This document shows positions 1 through 11,107 of a stretch of DNA of 64,000 nt, one piece after another; within the stretch, counting starts at the first letter, position 1, and each line of letters opens with the position of its first letter. The notes beneath the pieces were generated by a model. The model made no database searches. It worked only from the letters and a program-made list of their open reading frames with translations, and was not told the DNA's origin. A program made the position numbers and the translations under genes. The stretch is from Cladocopium goreaui (lineage: Eukaryota > Sar > Dinophyceae > Suessiales > Symbiodiniaceae): the NCBI GenBank assembly GCA_947184155.2, contig CAMXCT020001751.1:17501-81500 (forward strand), read 5' to 3'.

Positions 1-377
1 GGTGCGAGTCAAGCCATCCCCGAATGGTTGTTGTTTGTGGCATTGTGTGAATCCCACATTGTTCATTTTGATAGTACCTATCCTATTAACAAATACATAA
101 AAAATACTAATCTCCGGTAGCTATTGCTTAAACCCCAACGTAGTGATTAACCCATGGTAGGAGCATTCTTGATATTTTTATAACTATCCGTTCAAATCCC
201 AGTTCAGCATTGTTCAAAACCCCTGTGGGTTGATGCTTGTAGAGGGTTATACACTGGTACTATCCAACATGTTAAGGATTAATATTGCTATCCGAAAGTT
301 ATTAATCAACATTGATATAGGATCATGAATATACCCGTGTCAAGAATGATCCATAGAGGGATTATCATATGTAGGTT

Positions 378-481
378 TCCTGAAATGGGGGTACCCCCAG
401 TCATTATCCATTTTATTTTGGGATTTTCCATGAAATAAACGCTCTATTTTGGAGTACCCCCCCATTTCAGGAAACCTCCAT
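378..481. repeat. Inverted-repeat element, GGTTTCCTGAAATGGGGGTACC ends
   Basis: The sequence around 378-402 (core GAAATGGGGGTACCCCC) recurs as its reverse complement at about 453-478, separated by roughly 50 bp that include a TTTCCAT core. Related, more degenerate copies lie near 33455-33555, 37335-37365, 53230-53310 and 58745. The shape is that of a short non-autonomous hairpin element. Confidence 0.6.
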
Positions 482-488
482 ATGTAAC

Positions 489-560
489 TAATAACTAACA
501 TAGCCATTGAAAATTGCCATTTACACTTGATTTACCCATTAAAAATTAAGATTTTCCATA
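489..560. repeat. Partial MITE-like hairpin (family A)
   Basis: This stretch has the family-A core (CATAGCCATTGAAAATTGCC and a later TTTTCCATAG) but lacks the outer TACCCTCTGGT ends, so it looks like a decayed copy of the element that is intact at 6264-6366. Confidence 0.5.
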
Positions 561-562
561 GT

Positions 563-630
563 TCCCCAGACAGTGTGGCCACACTGAAAGGTTCTTACAG
601 TCACAGTTAAGGCCCAGTGTTCAATCGAGG
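563..630. repeat. Dispersed repeat, inverted copy at the right edge of the window
   Basis: Bases 563-620 (CAGTGTGGCCACACT, then GGTTCTTAC, then GTTAAGGCC) match, in reverse complement, bases at about 63900-63945. The adjoining 105-bp array motif is also matched near 63780-63845, so both edges carry the same family in opposite orientation. Confidence 0.65.
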
Positions 631-643
631 TGGTATCGGGGGC

Positions 644-1122
644 GTCTGGCATTTTCTCTGTAAATCTCCGCACAAAATGCCTCTTGTGACATGTCCATGT
701 GCATTTCGACTGCGCAGGCTCGCGCAAAATGCTGGCCGCGGGATTTTGCGTCCAGCATTTTCCCTGTAATTTTCCGCACAAAATGCCTCTTCTGACATGT
801 CCATGTGCATTTCGACTGCGCATGCTCGGGCAAAATGCTGGCCGCGGGATTAGCGTCCGGCATTTTCCCTGTAAATTTCCGCACAAAATGCCTCTTGTGA
901 CATGTCCATGTGCATTTCGACTGCGCAGGCTCGCGCAAAATGCTGGCCGCGCGATGAGCGTCCGGCATTTTCCCTGTAATTTTCCGCACAAAATGCCTCT
1001 TCTGACATGTCCATGTGCATTTCGTCTGCGCACAAAATGCTGGCCGCGGAGGTGGTGTCCTCGGCCATTTTCCATGTCTCTTGTGACGTGCCCATGCATT
1101 TTCGACTGTGCAGGCTCGCGCA
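644..1122. repeat. 105-bp tandem repeat, about 4.5 copies
   Basis: Units start at 644, 750, 855 and 960 with a degenerate partial fifth unit. Each contains GGCATTTTCCCTGTAA, GCACAAAATGCCTCTT, ACATGTCCATGTGCATTTCG and CTGCGCAGGCTCGCGC. The open frames through it on both strands are products of the repetition and are not called as genes. Confidence 0.85.
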
Positions 1123-1136
1123 TCCACCACAGCATC

Positions 1137-1235
1137 AGCATTATTATCATCATCATCATCATCATCATCAGCATCATCATCAACAGCAACATCACCATCA
1201 CCATCATCATCATCATCACCACCATCATCATCATC

Positions 1236-1266
<31 letters not shown>

Positions 1267-1365
1267 TCATCATTATCATCATCATCATCATCATCATCAC
1301 CATCATCACCATCATCAACATCATCTTCACCATCATCAACATCAACATCACCATCATCAACATTA
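1137..1365. repeat. (CAT)n / (ATC)n trinucleotide array
   Basis: About 230 bp of nearly uninterrupted CAT/ATC repeats with CAG, CAA and CAC variants. The poly-His, poly-Ser and poly-Ile frames here are repeat artefacts. Confidence 0.95.
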
Positions 1366-1506
1366 TAATTTTAATACATTTTCCTTTGACTTCCCCCACA
1401 CTGTTTGGGGTCTCTTGCCGTTTTTTGGTATTGGAAACCCTATGAATCCACTGTTCGATGCCCTAGAATCTTAGAACGACAAATGCTCCGCTGAACGCTG
1501 GCGGAG

Positions 1507-1560
1507 GTGGTCGATGCCGAAGTGGACCGCGAGAGGGGTCGTATCAACATCGTGATGGAG
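1507..1560 (+). CDS. Kinase exon: strand before the hinge and hinge (INIVME)
   Basis: Follows GGCGGAG and ends at GAG|GTGAAA. It reads [18 protein letters not shown] in phase 0, with GC-rich codon use unlike its surroundings. The last residues match the IxMVMExG hinge of Mps1 kinases; methionine sits at the gatekeeper position. The next exon supplies AGDMDL. Confidence 0.78.
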
Positions 1561-4500
1561 GTGAAACAAAACGGGGGACCGTTTGCCGTCAGTAAAACCG
1601 TTGGATTTAAGGAGCAAAAACAGGGGGACATTGAATTCAAAGCGAGAATATCTGGGATTGAATAATGAGAAAAATGGAAGTTCATCTTCGAAGATGGTTT
1701 CTGAACTGGTGAACCGCAGTGTTTTTTTGTCTCGGCCACTTTGGCAGAAAAAAAATAGGTGTCTTACCAAAAATCAGCTTATCTACGTCTACAACATGTT
1801 GTGGAAATGGATCAAGCCACCTCATGGTTGATGCGATTTTTGTGGCTAGCCCCCAAGGATTGCAGATGAAAAGGCCCCCCAGACAGTCAAGTTGGTCTGG
1901 GTATCGTTTACGATTGGGCAGACCACAGGCTTTTGGGGTGTGCTATTTGGTTGATCGTCAGTCAGTTTAGTCATTATCCATTGTGGAGAATCATTGTCAA
2001 CCAACCAGCAGAAGTGGATGGCAAAGGTTCTTGATTTGCTTGTACATTGGTATTGTCATTCAACCACACGGTTGATGGCCCAACTGTATAGAGGACTTAT
2101 CTCACAACCATGGGGATTTCGGAACTAGCATGAGGACGTTTTGTTGGAGATACACTAATACACTGCAAGATAAGAATCATTCCAACCTCCCTCTTTGGGT
2201 ATCTTTGGATGGTGGTTTTCCCGCGAGAAAAACCGCCTTGTTTCCGTTCCACCTCCTTGTTGAATTGTTTTGGGGTCTCCGGTCTCCCAAGCCAGTCAAG
2301 CGAGCCACCAAACGACCATGGTGAGTAGGGACGGTCCCTGAGAGTGCTGTTGAAATGATTATGATAACAAGCCGGTACTTTCTAGCCTCAGGGTCAGCAT
2401 GGGTCAGCCATTCTTCCAATGTCTTCAGAGTCCTCCCACTCTGCCAGCATGGAGATTTTTCGGTATCCATCATCCTGAGATGATGTGGGCGAACCCACCC
2501 ATGTAATCCTGTCATGATTGGATCTATTTACGACTTGTATATGGCCTATTATATATACACAGTACATGTATGTAATGTAATGTAATGTAATGTAGTGTAA
2601 TGTAGTGTAATGTAATGTAGTGTAATGTAATGGTATGTAATGTAATGGTATATAATGTAATGGCATGTAATGTAATGGCATGTAATGTAATGGTATGTAA
2701 TGTAATGGCATGTAATGTAATGGCATGTAATGTAACGGTATGTAATGTAATGGTATGTAATGTAATGGTATGTAATGTAATGGTATGTAATGTAATGGTA
2801 TGTAATGTAATTGTATGTAATGTAATGGTATTTAATGTAATTGTATGTATTGTATTGTATTGTACTGTATTGTATTGTATTATATTGTATTGTATTGTAT
2901 TGTATTGTATTGTAATGTAATGTAATGTAATGTAATGTATGTATGTAATGTAACGGTATGTAATGTAATGTATGTAATGTAATGTAATGTATGTAATGTA
3001 ATGTAATGTAATGTAACGTAATGTAATGTAATGTAATGTATGTAATGTAATGTAATGTAACGTAATGTAATGTAATGTAATGTATGTATGTAATGCAATG
3101 TAATGCAATGTAATGCAATGTAATGTAATGTAATGCAATGTAATGCAATGTAATGCAATGTAATGTAATGTAATGCAATGTAATGCAATGTACTGCAATG
3201 TAATGCAATGTAATGCAATGTAATGCAATGTATGTAATGTAATGTAATGTAATGTAATGTAATGTAATGTAATGTAATGAACTTTAATGTAATGTAATGT
3301 AGTGTATATATGTATGTTTAATATATTTGTATTATAATTTATTATAGTATATTATATTTTGTTCTATTGTTTTCTATTATATCATATCATATTATATTAT
3401 ATCATATTATATTATATTATATCATATCATATCATATTATGTTATATATTGTACAATCGGTATGTATACACTATGTATATCGTACACAGATCTACAGACA
3501 TCACCAGCCGACCCCGGTGCCTTTCCGCCAGTGGCTCCCTTCAGGCCGGGGACATGGACCTGGGCCGTTTCTTGCAGTCACAGCCGAGGCATCTGCGGCC
3601 GGCTGCGGAGATTTGGAGATTTATATTTTTCTTATTGTTAACGAATATATCATTCTTGCTATGATTAGTGTTTTGATATATAACTATATATTTTTGTAGG
3701 GGGGCTATAACATGTCGTAAGATTGAAGCTAGGGTCGAAAAACACTTACTTCTTGGATTGCCCATCGAAACAAGATGCCTTTGGGGTTGGAAACAACAAA
3801 ACTTCGGTGCAACCAGCCAGATGGAAGTCGCTCGATCAAGTTGTGAGACAAGAGAAGAAAAGGAAAAAACTGAAACAGACGCCTGTAACCACCATCCACC
3901 ATCAAGTACCCTAACATAGCTGTGGAACACACATAGTTTTCCTAGGAAACTGATCTACAAATGCTGTGGGATTTTCCAAATTAACGGTTGCCCATATGAG
4001 CATCGTCAGAAACCTTTGTATACACTCTACGAATCTTTACGAAGAGTTGTGTCATATGTGACTGGGTCGCTCAAGCAAAACCCTGGGTTTCGGAAGATGG
4101 ACCAAGCCACTTTTGCGAAATAAAGCGCGTAAGCTCCGGCGTAAGCATTATCATGCCTTGCGGCGTAAGCAGTTCCTATGCGGTTTAAGTCAAACCTATC
4201 AGCGTAAGCTTCGCGTAAATCATTTTATGTACAAGCTAAGTCAAAATTGTGGTGGCGTAAGCATAGCATAAGGTCTCGAGTAAGCAATGTGATGCGACAT
4301 AGGCTCGTAATGTCCATATTGGTGGTTTTCCACTGAATTTTGGTACCGTACACCAGCGTCAACAATGTCAGTTTTCGAAAATCCTATTGTTCTAGTTGCC
4401 ACCTAAGACTGTTTGGCAGGTGATGTACATCCTCCTCCGCATCACCACCACCATCACCATCACCATCACCATCACCATCTCCATCACCATCACTATCACC

Positions 4501-7500
4501 ATCATCATCATCATCATCATCACCATCACCACCACCACCACCACCATCACCATCACCATCACCATCACCATCTCCATCACCATCACTATCACCATCATCA
4601 TCATCCTCATCATCACCATCACCACCACCACCACCACCACCACCACCACCACCACCACCACCACCACCACCACCACCATCACCATCACCATCACCATCAC
4701 CATCATCATCATCATCATCATCGTCGTCATCGCCATCGCCATCGTCATCATCATCATCATCATCATCAAAATAATAACCATCATGATAATGATAGTAAAA
4801 ACAATCGTCATCATGATGATGATCATCATGATGATCATCACAATACTGACAAGAAGCATCAGCATTTATCATTATTTTACATTTCTGCCGCCATGGAGGT
4901 TGACGCTGATTCAAATCCAACATCTTTGGAAGCAGATGCTGGAGGCGGTGCAGGTGGGTTGGGTTGGGTGGATGGTACTGGGGGGAACAAAAGAAGCTGC
5001 AGAGATTGCCATGAAATTGAAAAATTGGAGAAACCAGCGAAAAAAAAAATATATATAGTTATTTTATTTGCTCTATAAATATTGTTCTATAATTACTGTC
5101 GTATGAATATTGTTATTTTTATCGACATGAATTTGATACATCTGATACACGAGAAACATGAAAAACTTGGATCAAGCAATCGAAACAAGGAGTTCTCAAA
5201 ACAGAAATGTGGAGTACTCACTGAGAAGTTTGGGGTTTATTGCGAAGTGGGAATGGAAGCAATCAAACTGGGTCTTAAGATGGCTGACTCACACAGTCCA
5301 TTGTCCAGGACGCGTGAATTTCTTAATTTCTTTGTTGGTCCCTGTATTGCATTTTGTTTTGGGCAAGCAACTTATCTTTGGCTCGAAATGATTTTGCATG
5401 GGTAATACAGGTGCAAAGACTAATCTTATCTGCTGCTGTAGTTGAGTCAAACACTCAAAACCGGTAGATCTATTCCATTCATGTCTACAAGTCAGGGCAG
5501 CACCTTGAACACGGACAACTTGTGATGGGACAACCCATTACATGCCTTACTTACCTGGCAGTTCAAACTGACCACATTGAGCTTGTGACTGACCATGTGA
5601 AGGGCTACTGTAAGTGAACTTACAAGCTAGCAATCTAAACTGAGAGAGGCAATTCCACAATTTCTCATGATGTTGCTATTACGACTGGCCAATTGCCAGG
5701 TTAGATTACAACAGGAAAAACTAGGAAGTAAGAATGTCTCTTTGAATCTCTTTGCAAGGTTGATTGACTGATAGAGGAGCGACCCTTGATTTTTTTAAAA
5801 AACCGCAAGTGATCCTCAGAATTCCCCAGATATTGGATTTGTAAAAAAAAGAGTGTACTCAAAATCCAGCTGGGCTTAGATTGGATAATCGTTTCTTCAT
5901 TTTGCATTGCCACTAATTTTTGACCTTAAATCCCACACGTTTTGACAAACCCTCATGCTGTTTGTCTTACATCCGATTGATATCGACTATACAGTGAGAA
6001 TGAACCCATTATATGAGCATAGAAGTATACATAAATTTGACATAAACTTGACATGAACATTATTGCTGATGACCCTATGGATATTAATTAATATGTCTAT
6101 TGTCTATACACGCATCATGTTCCCCTTTTTTAGCCTTTGGACGGCCTTCCAGCATCTCCCAGCATCGCAAGGTCATCCATCAGGAACGCATTGTGCACTC
6201 AGTGGGAGCCCGAGCCGTGGTGGTTTCAAGTGACCCTAGCGGCACAGTTCGATGTGGAAAAATTACCCTCTGGTAAGCTAACATAGCTATTGAAAATGGC
6301 CATTTATAGTGGATTTTCCATTAAAAATGGTGATTTTCCATAGCTATGTTAGTTTACCAGAGGGTAACCATGAATGTAGATCATTGTCCAAGAAACTGGA
6401 GATGTTCCATTGGTCCATCGATGTTGGGAAATGCCAAATGGGCATAGCCATTTTGAACCACAGAGATGGGATGGATGTTTCCAAGCTGCAAAATTTGGAA
6501 GATGTTCACCTGCTGGGATGAGTTTACTGGCTATTTCACAGATTACCATCTGGTTATTTAACATAGCTATTGAAAATGATCATTTATAGTTGGTTTTCCC
6601 ATTAAAAATGGTGATTTACCATAGCTATGTTAAATTTCCCCATGAATTTCCAGATGTCCCAGTCGGTCAGCTTGGGCTTCCCAGTCGATCATTTCTCTTT
6701 CAGAAAGGGACGCTCTCAGTCCCCACGTTTACACATGTCTGGATGGATGAGGTAAAGATAAATATAAAGAAAAAAAATCAGTAAAACAATGCTACATATA
6801 TGGAATTTGTACAAATGAATATATCATGTTACAAAAAAAAATGATTGAAGGACACCTGGCCATAACCTAATTTCCAAATCTCACAGGAAAGAAGGAGCCA
6901 CACAGAAAACAAACGAAAAAAAAAAAATTGGGCTGACCCCCCCCCCTCCCCTAGATGGGCTATCTTGGCTATCTTGGTGGCTCTAGGTGGCTCTCTGGGC
7001 CATCTTGTCTGCTACAGCCTCATATGGTATTCTTATGGGACTTCCACTGGGTTCTTATGGGATTTCTATGGTATGTCTATGATATTTCTATGGAATTCCT
7101 ATGAGATGTCTGAGGGAAATCTATGGTATTCTTATGGGATTTCTTTGTGGTTCCTATGCTATTTCCATGTTATATCTATGATATTTCTATGGGGATTTCT
7201 GTGGGATTTTCCATGATATGTCTATGATATTTCTATGGGGTTCCTATGGGATTTAAACAGGATTTCTATGGTACTTCTATGATATGTTCAGAGGATTTCT
7301 TTGGGAATTCTATGGGATTTCCATGAGGTGTCTTGAGAATGTCTATGGTAGTTCTATGGTATTTTCTATGGGACTTCTATTGGATTCCTGTGGGGTTCCA
7401 TGGTAGTTCTATGATATTTCTTTGGGACTACTATTGGATTTCTATGGGATGCCGATTGTATTTCTATGGGATTCCTATGGGGATTCAAAAGGATGTCTGT

Positions 7501-10500
7501 GGGATTTACATTGGAATCCTATGGGATTTCCATGATGTTTCTATGATATTTCTAGGGGATTTCTATGGGATTTCTGAAGGGATGCTATGAGAATTCTATG
7601 GTATTCTCATGGGAGTCCCATTGGATTACTATGGGGGTTCTAAGGTGTCTTTGTGATGTTTCTATGGGATTTCTTTGGGATTACTATGGGGTTCCTATGG
7701 CATTCCTATGGGAGTTCCATGATGTTTCTATACTTCTATGGGATTACTATGGGATTCCTGAGGGAATTCTATGGGATTCTTTAGGGAATTCTATGGGATT
7801 CTTTTAGGATTTCTTTGTGGGATTCCTGTGCTATTCCATGTTAATTCTATGATCTTTATATGGGATTTCTGTGAGATTCCTAAAGGATTTCTATGATATT
7901 TCCATGGGATTACTATGGGGTGCCAATTGAAAGGAAGTTGAAACCATTTCAAAATAAATTCAAACTAAAGTGAAAAAACAACATCCAAACATTTTTTTCA
8001 AGGGGTAGTCCATGAGCAAGAGATGAATCAAGACCAAAGGTTTCCCAAAAAAGATGAACTTCAGCCAACCAACAAAATCCATGAATGACAATGATCTTCA
8101 ATAGTATGTTTGTTGTGGTGGTCCTCTATTGTGTCCAGCTTTTTTTTTGGCAGTAAACATTTTCCAAAATCATGTTCTCCTTCCCTTTTCCTTTGCTAAT
8201 ACGTTTCTCTTTTTTACTTTCTTAGCTCATTCTTTTGGAATTCTCAAAATGTCTAAATGAAAAGTTTTTTCCTAAGGGTGAGCTTCAGCCAGCCAAGGGA
8301 TTTCCATGGGATGTCTGTGAAATTTATTTTGGATTTCTTTGATATTTCTATGGTATGCCTATTGGATTTCTATGGTATTCCTATGGAATTTCCATGATGT
8401 TTCTATGATATTTCTGGAGCATTTCTATGGGATTTCTGAAGGAATACTATGGAAATTCTATGGTATTCTTATGGGACTTCCAATGGATTCCTATGGGATT
8501 TCTATGGTGTTTCTATGATGTTTCTATGATATCTCTATGGAATTTCTATGGGATGCCTGAGGGAAATCTATGGTATTCTTATGGGATTTCTTTGTGGTTC
8601 CTATGCTATTTCCATGTTATATCTATGATATTTCTATGGGGATTTCTGTGGGATTTTCCATGATATGTCTATGATATTTCTATGGGGTTCCTATGGGATT
8701 TAAACAGGATTTCTATGGTACTTCTATGATATGTTCAGAGGATTTCTTTGGGAATTCTATCGGATTTCCATGAGGTGTCTTGAGAATGTCTATGGTAGTT
8801 CTATGATATTTCTATGGGACTTCTATTTGGTTCCTGTGGGATTCCATTGGTATTGTTTAATATGATGTTTCTTTGAGACTAGGACTAGAAACTTAATCAG
8901 TGATAAATAACTAGAAAAAAATAGTAAAAAGCAGCTAAAAATCACGTAAAAACTGGGGACCCACAGCGTCCCACACTCTTCTCTTTAAGGGACGGCCATC
9001 TGTGGAACGAAGGAATGAAGCAATGTGGTGCCCCAGTGAGGTAAATCGCATTCAGTTGGAGTTCACATCACTCCAATTTCCCGGGAGGGTTTATGGTAGA
9101 TATACCGAACTACTTTTCATGGGGGTTATAAACCAACGTTCACATCACTGGGTCATCACCTTGGTAGCCATTTGAGCTTCGGTAGCGTATTCACGTCTTT
9201 CCTTACTACCGCGACGCTCGGGAAAAGTTTCGAGCAACCCATCTGGATGGCGCCAGCAACAGAGACGACGCCACTCAGTGGCTGCGAGGACCTAGCGAGC
9301 ATCAGCGACAGGGCTGTTCGACATGGCTTCATCCAAAAGGCAGGGTGTTGATCGAACGGATCCTTTGTGAAAACCCGGTAAATAGGGAAATATAGCCCAA
9401 ACATGCCCAAACAAATGCATTTGTTGCACGGTGTCCAGGATTGCCACTGGCCATTTTATAATTAGTCAAGCTACATGTGTTCGACATATCGGTGAGTCTA
9501 TCAGGTTTTGGGCATTTTGGGAGTGCAGTTGCTCACCACCTGCGTGGTTGCGGGACTCATCACCATCTTTGGTGAAAAATTGGTGGTTCAGAATCCGAGT
9601 TTCTTGATGGATTATTAGCCAATATTAGCCATACGCTTTGACCGACTGTTTGATAGTTTTGGGGCTAGATATGGATTTTTCACCCAACCGTACTACTTTT
9701 TTTAAAGCAGGAGATCAACAAGCCACCAAGGTTTGGTAGTGGTGTTGATGGCCATGTCGGCTGTGACGCTGTTGAGTGTTCACTGCGTCTTCATGTGCTT
9801 TCGGGAGACCATGAGGAAAAGTCCGCAGAACTATGTCTTGCTGGCACTCTTCACGTTGGCAAAGGGCGTCTTCTGATTGGTGGTTTCACATATTTTTCTG
9901 TTGGAACATGGTGGTATAACCCAATTTATTGACTTTCTTCAAAGGCCAATGATGATAAAGCATCAAATTTGGGCATTGGGGACACCCGATTTTAAGACAA
10001 ACACCCAACTATATCTATATCATTCTATATCTATATATATATTCTATATATCTTAGAAATGAGATGATTATCCCACTTGATTATGATAGCAGAATATGGA
10101 TGGTTATCTCCCACTTAACTTCCATTAAGAACCTATCCGCACAGGGAAAATCACCATTACTTGTTGCTTGTTTAAGCCCCAGTTTTGTTGGTCAATAACT
10201 CCCAGTGTGTGGATTGCCTGAAACCAGCAGGTTTTGCTGGGCTTCATCTGTCTGCAGTACACCATCCAATCTGTGTTGGTGCTGGTGCTGATAACAGGGA
10301 TTGTCACGTTGGGATTGATGCTTTTCGCTTTCCAGAGCACATATGATACTCGGACGTTGATGTTTATAGTAAGCTCAAACATGATTAGAGCTACAATGGC
10401 CACAAAGGCAAGGTTCATTTATTTTCAGTTGGATTTTACTTTTCTACTGGTATCTTTTTTGAAGTTGCTAATAGCTGCCATGGTCGATTTTTAAGACTCT

Positions 10501-11076
10501 CATTCAATGAGCCACTACTTCCACAGGTTTGCTGGTTCAATAAAACTTAGACAATATATATATATATGTGTGTGTGTATAAAATATAGAGCAATATATTC
10601 AATATAGAACATTACATACAATTTAAGTGTACAGTATATATTATATATATGATATGCACGGTTAAAAAAATATTTTCATGCAATGTCCAATGCATCATAC
10701 GTAGTGTTTGAACTGATAATATATAACGTGTGATGTGTATGTAAGATGTGATATTTACACAATATAGCAATCCATAGTTTATCATTATAGTATATATATA
10801 TATATATTAAATATGTATATATATATATATTAAATATGTATGTATGTATATATATATATATGTAATGTAATGTAATGTAGTGTAGTGTAGTGTAGTGTAA
10901 TGTAATGTAAAGTATGTATACATATACATATATATATATAGAGATATATAAATACATGTTGTATGTGCATATATATATATATATGTATGTATGTATATAT
11001 ATAGGGCAAGCGCCGTGATGCTGCCGACCCCGTTTTAAGGGGGAGGCCTGCACAGACACGACGGACACCCTACGTG

Positions 11077-11107
<31 letters not shown>

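Larger units (their letters stand above)
1..1506. other. Intron or 5' flank of the kinase gene, no exon recognised
   Basis: No exon was recognised left of 1507. The stretch holds an inverted-repeat element at about 380-480, a partial MITE-like hairpin at about 490-560, a 105-bp tandem array and a CAT array, each listed separately. The kinase N-lobe exons (glycine loop and ATP-binding lysine) must lie left of the window or were missed here. Confidence 0.5.

Noticed and set aside
2524-3228. Minus-strand 234-codon His-Tyr-Ile-Thr-Leu frame
   Set aside because: It is the translation of the TAATG array.
4384-5078. Poly-His, poly-Asp and poly-Gly frames
   Set aside because: They are CAC/CAT repeat products, although a real kinase exon (4899-4953) lies within the same interval in one frame.
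6140-6260. Catalase-like reading of the frame with [10 protein letters not shown]
   Set aside because: ERVVHA in catalases is similar, but the exon joins in phase to helix E on the left and DLKPGN on the right, which fixes it as the kinase catalytic loop ending at VHS.
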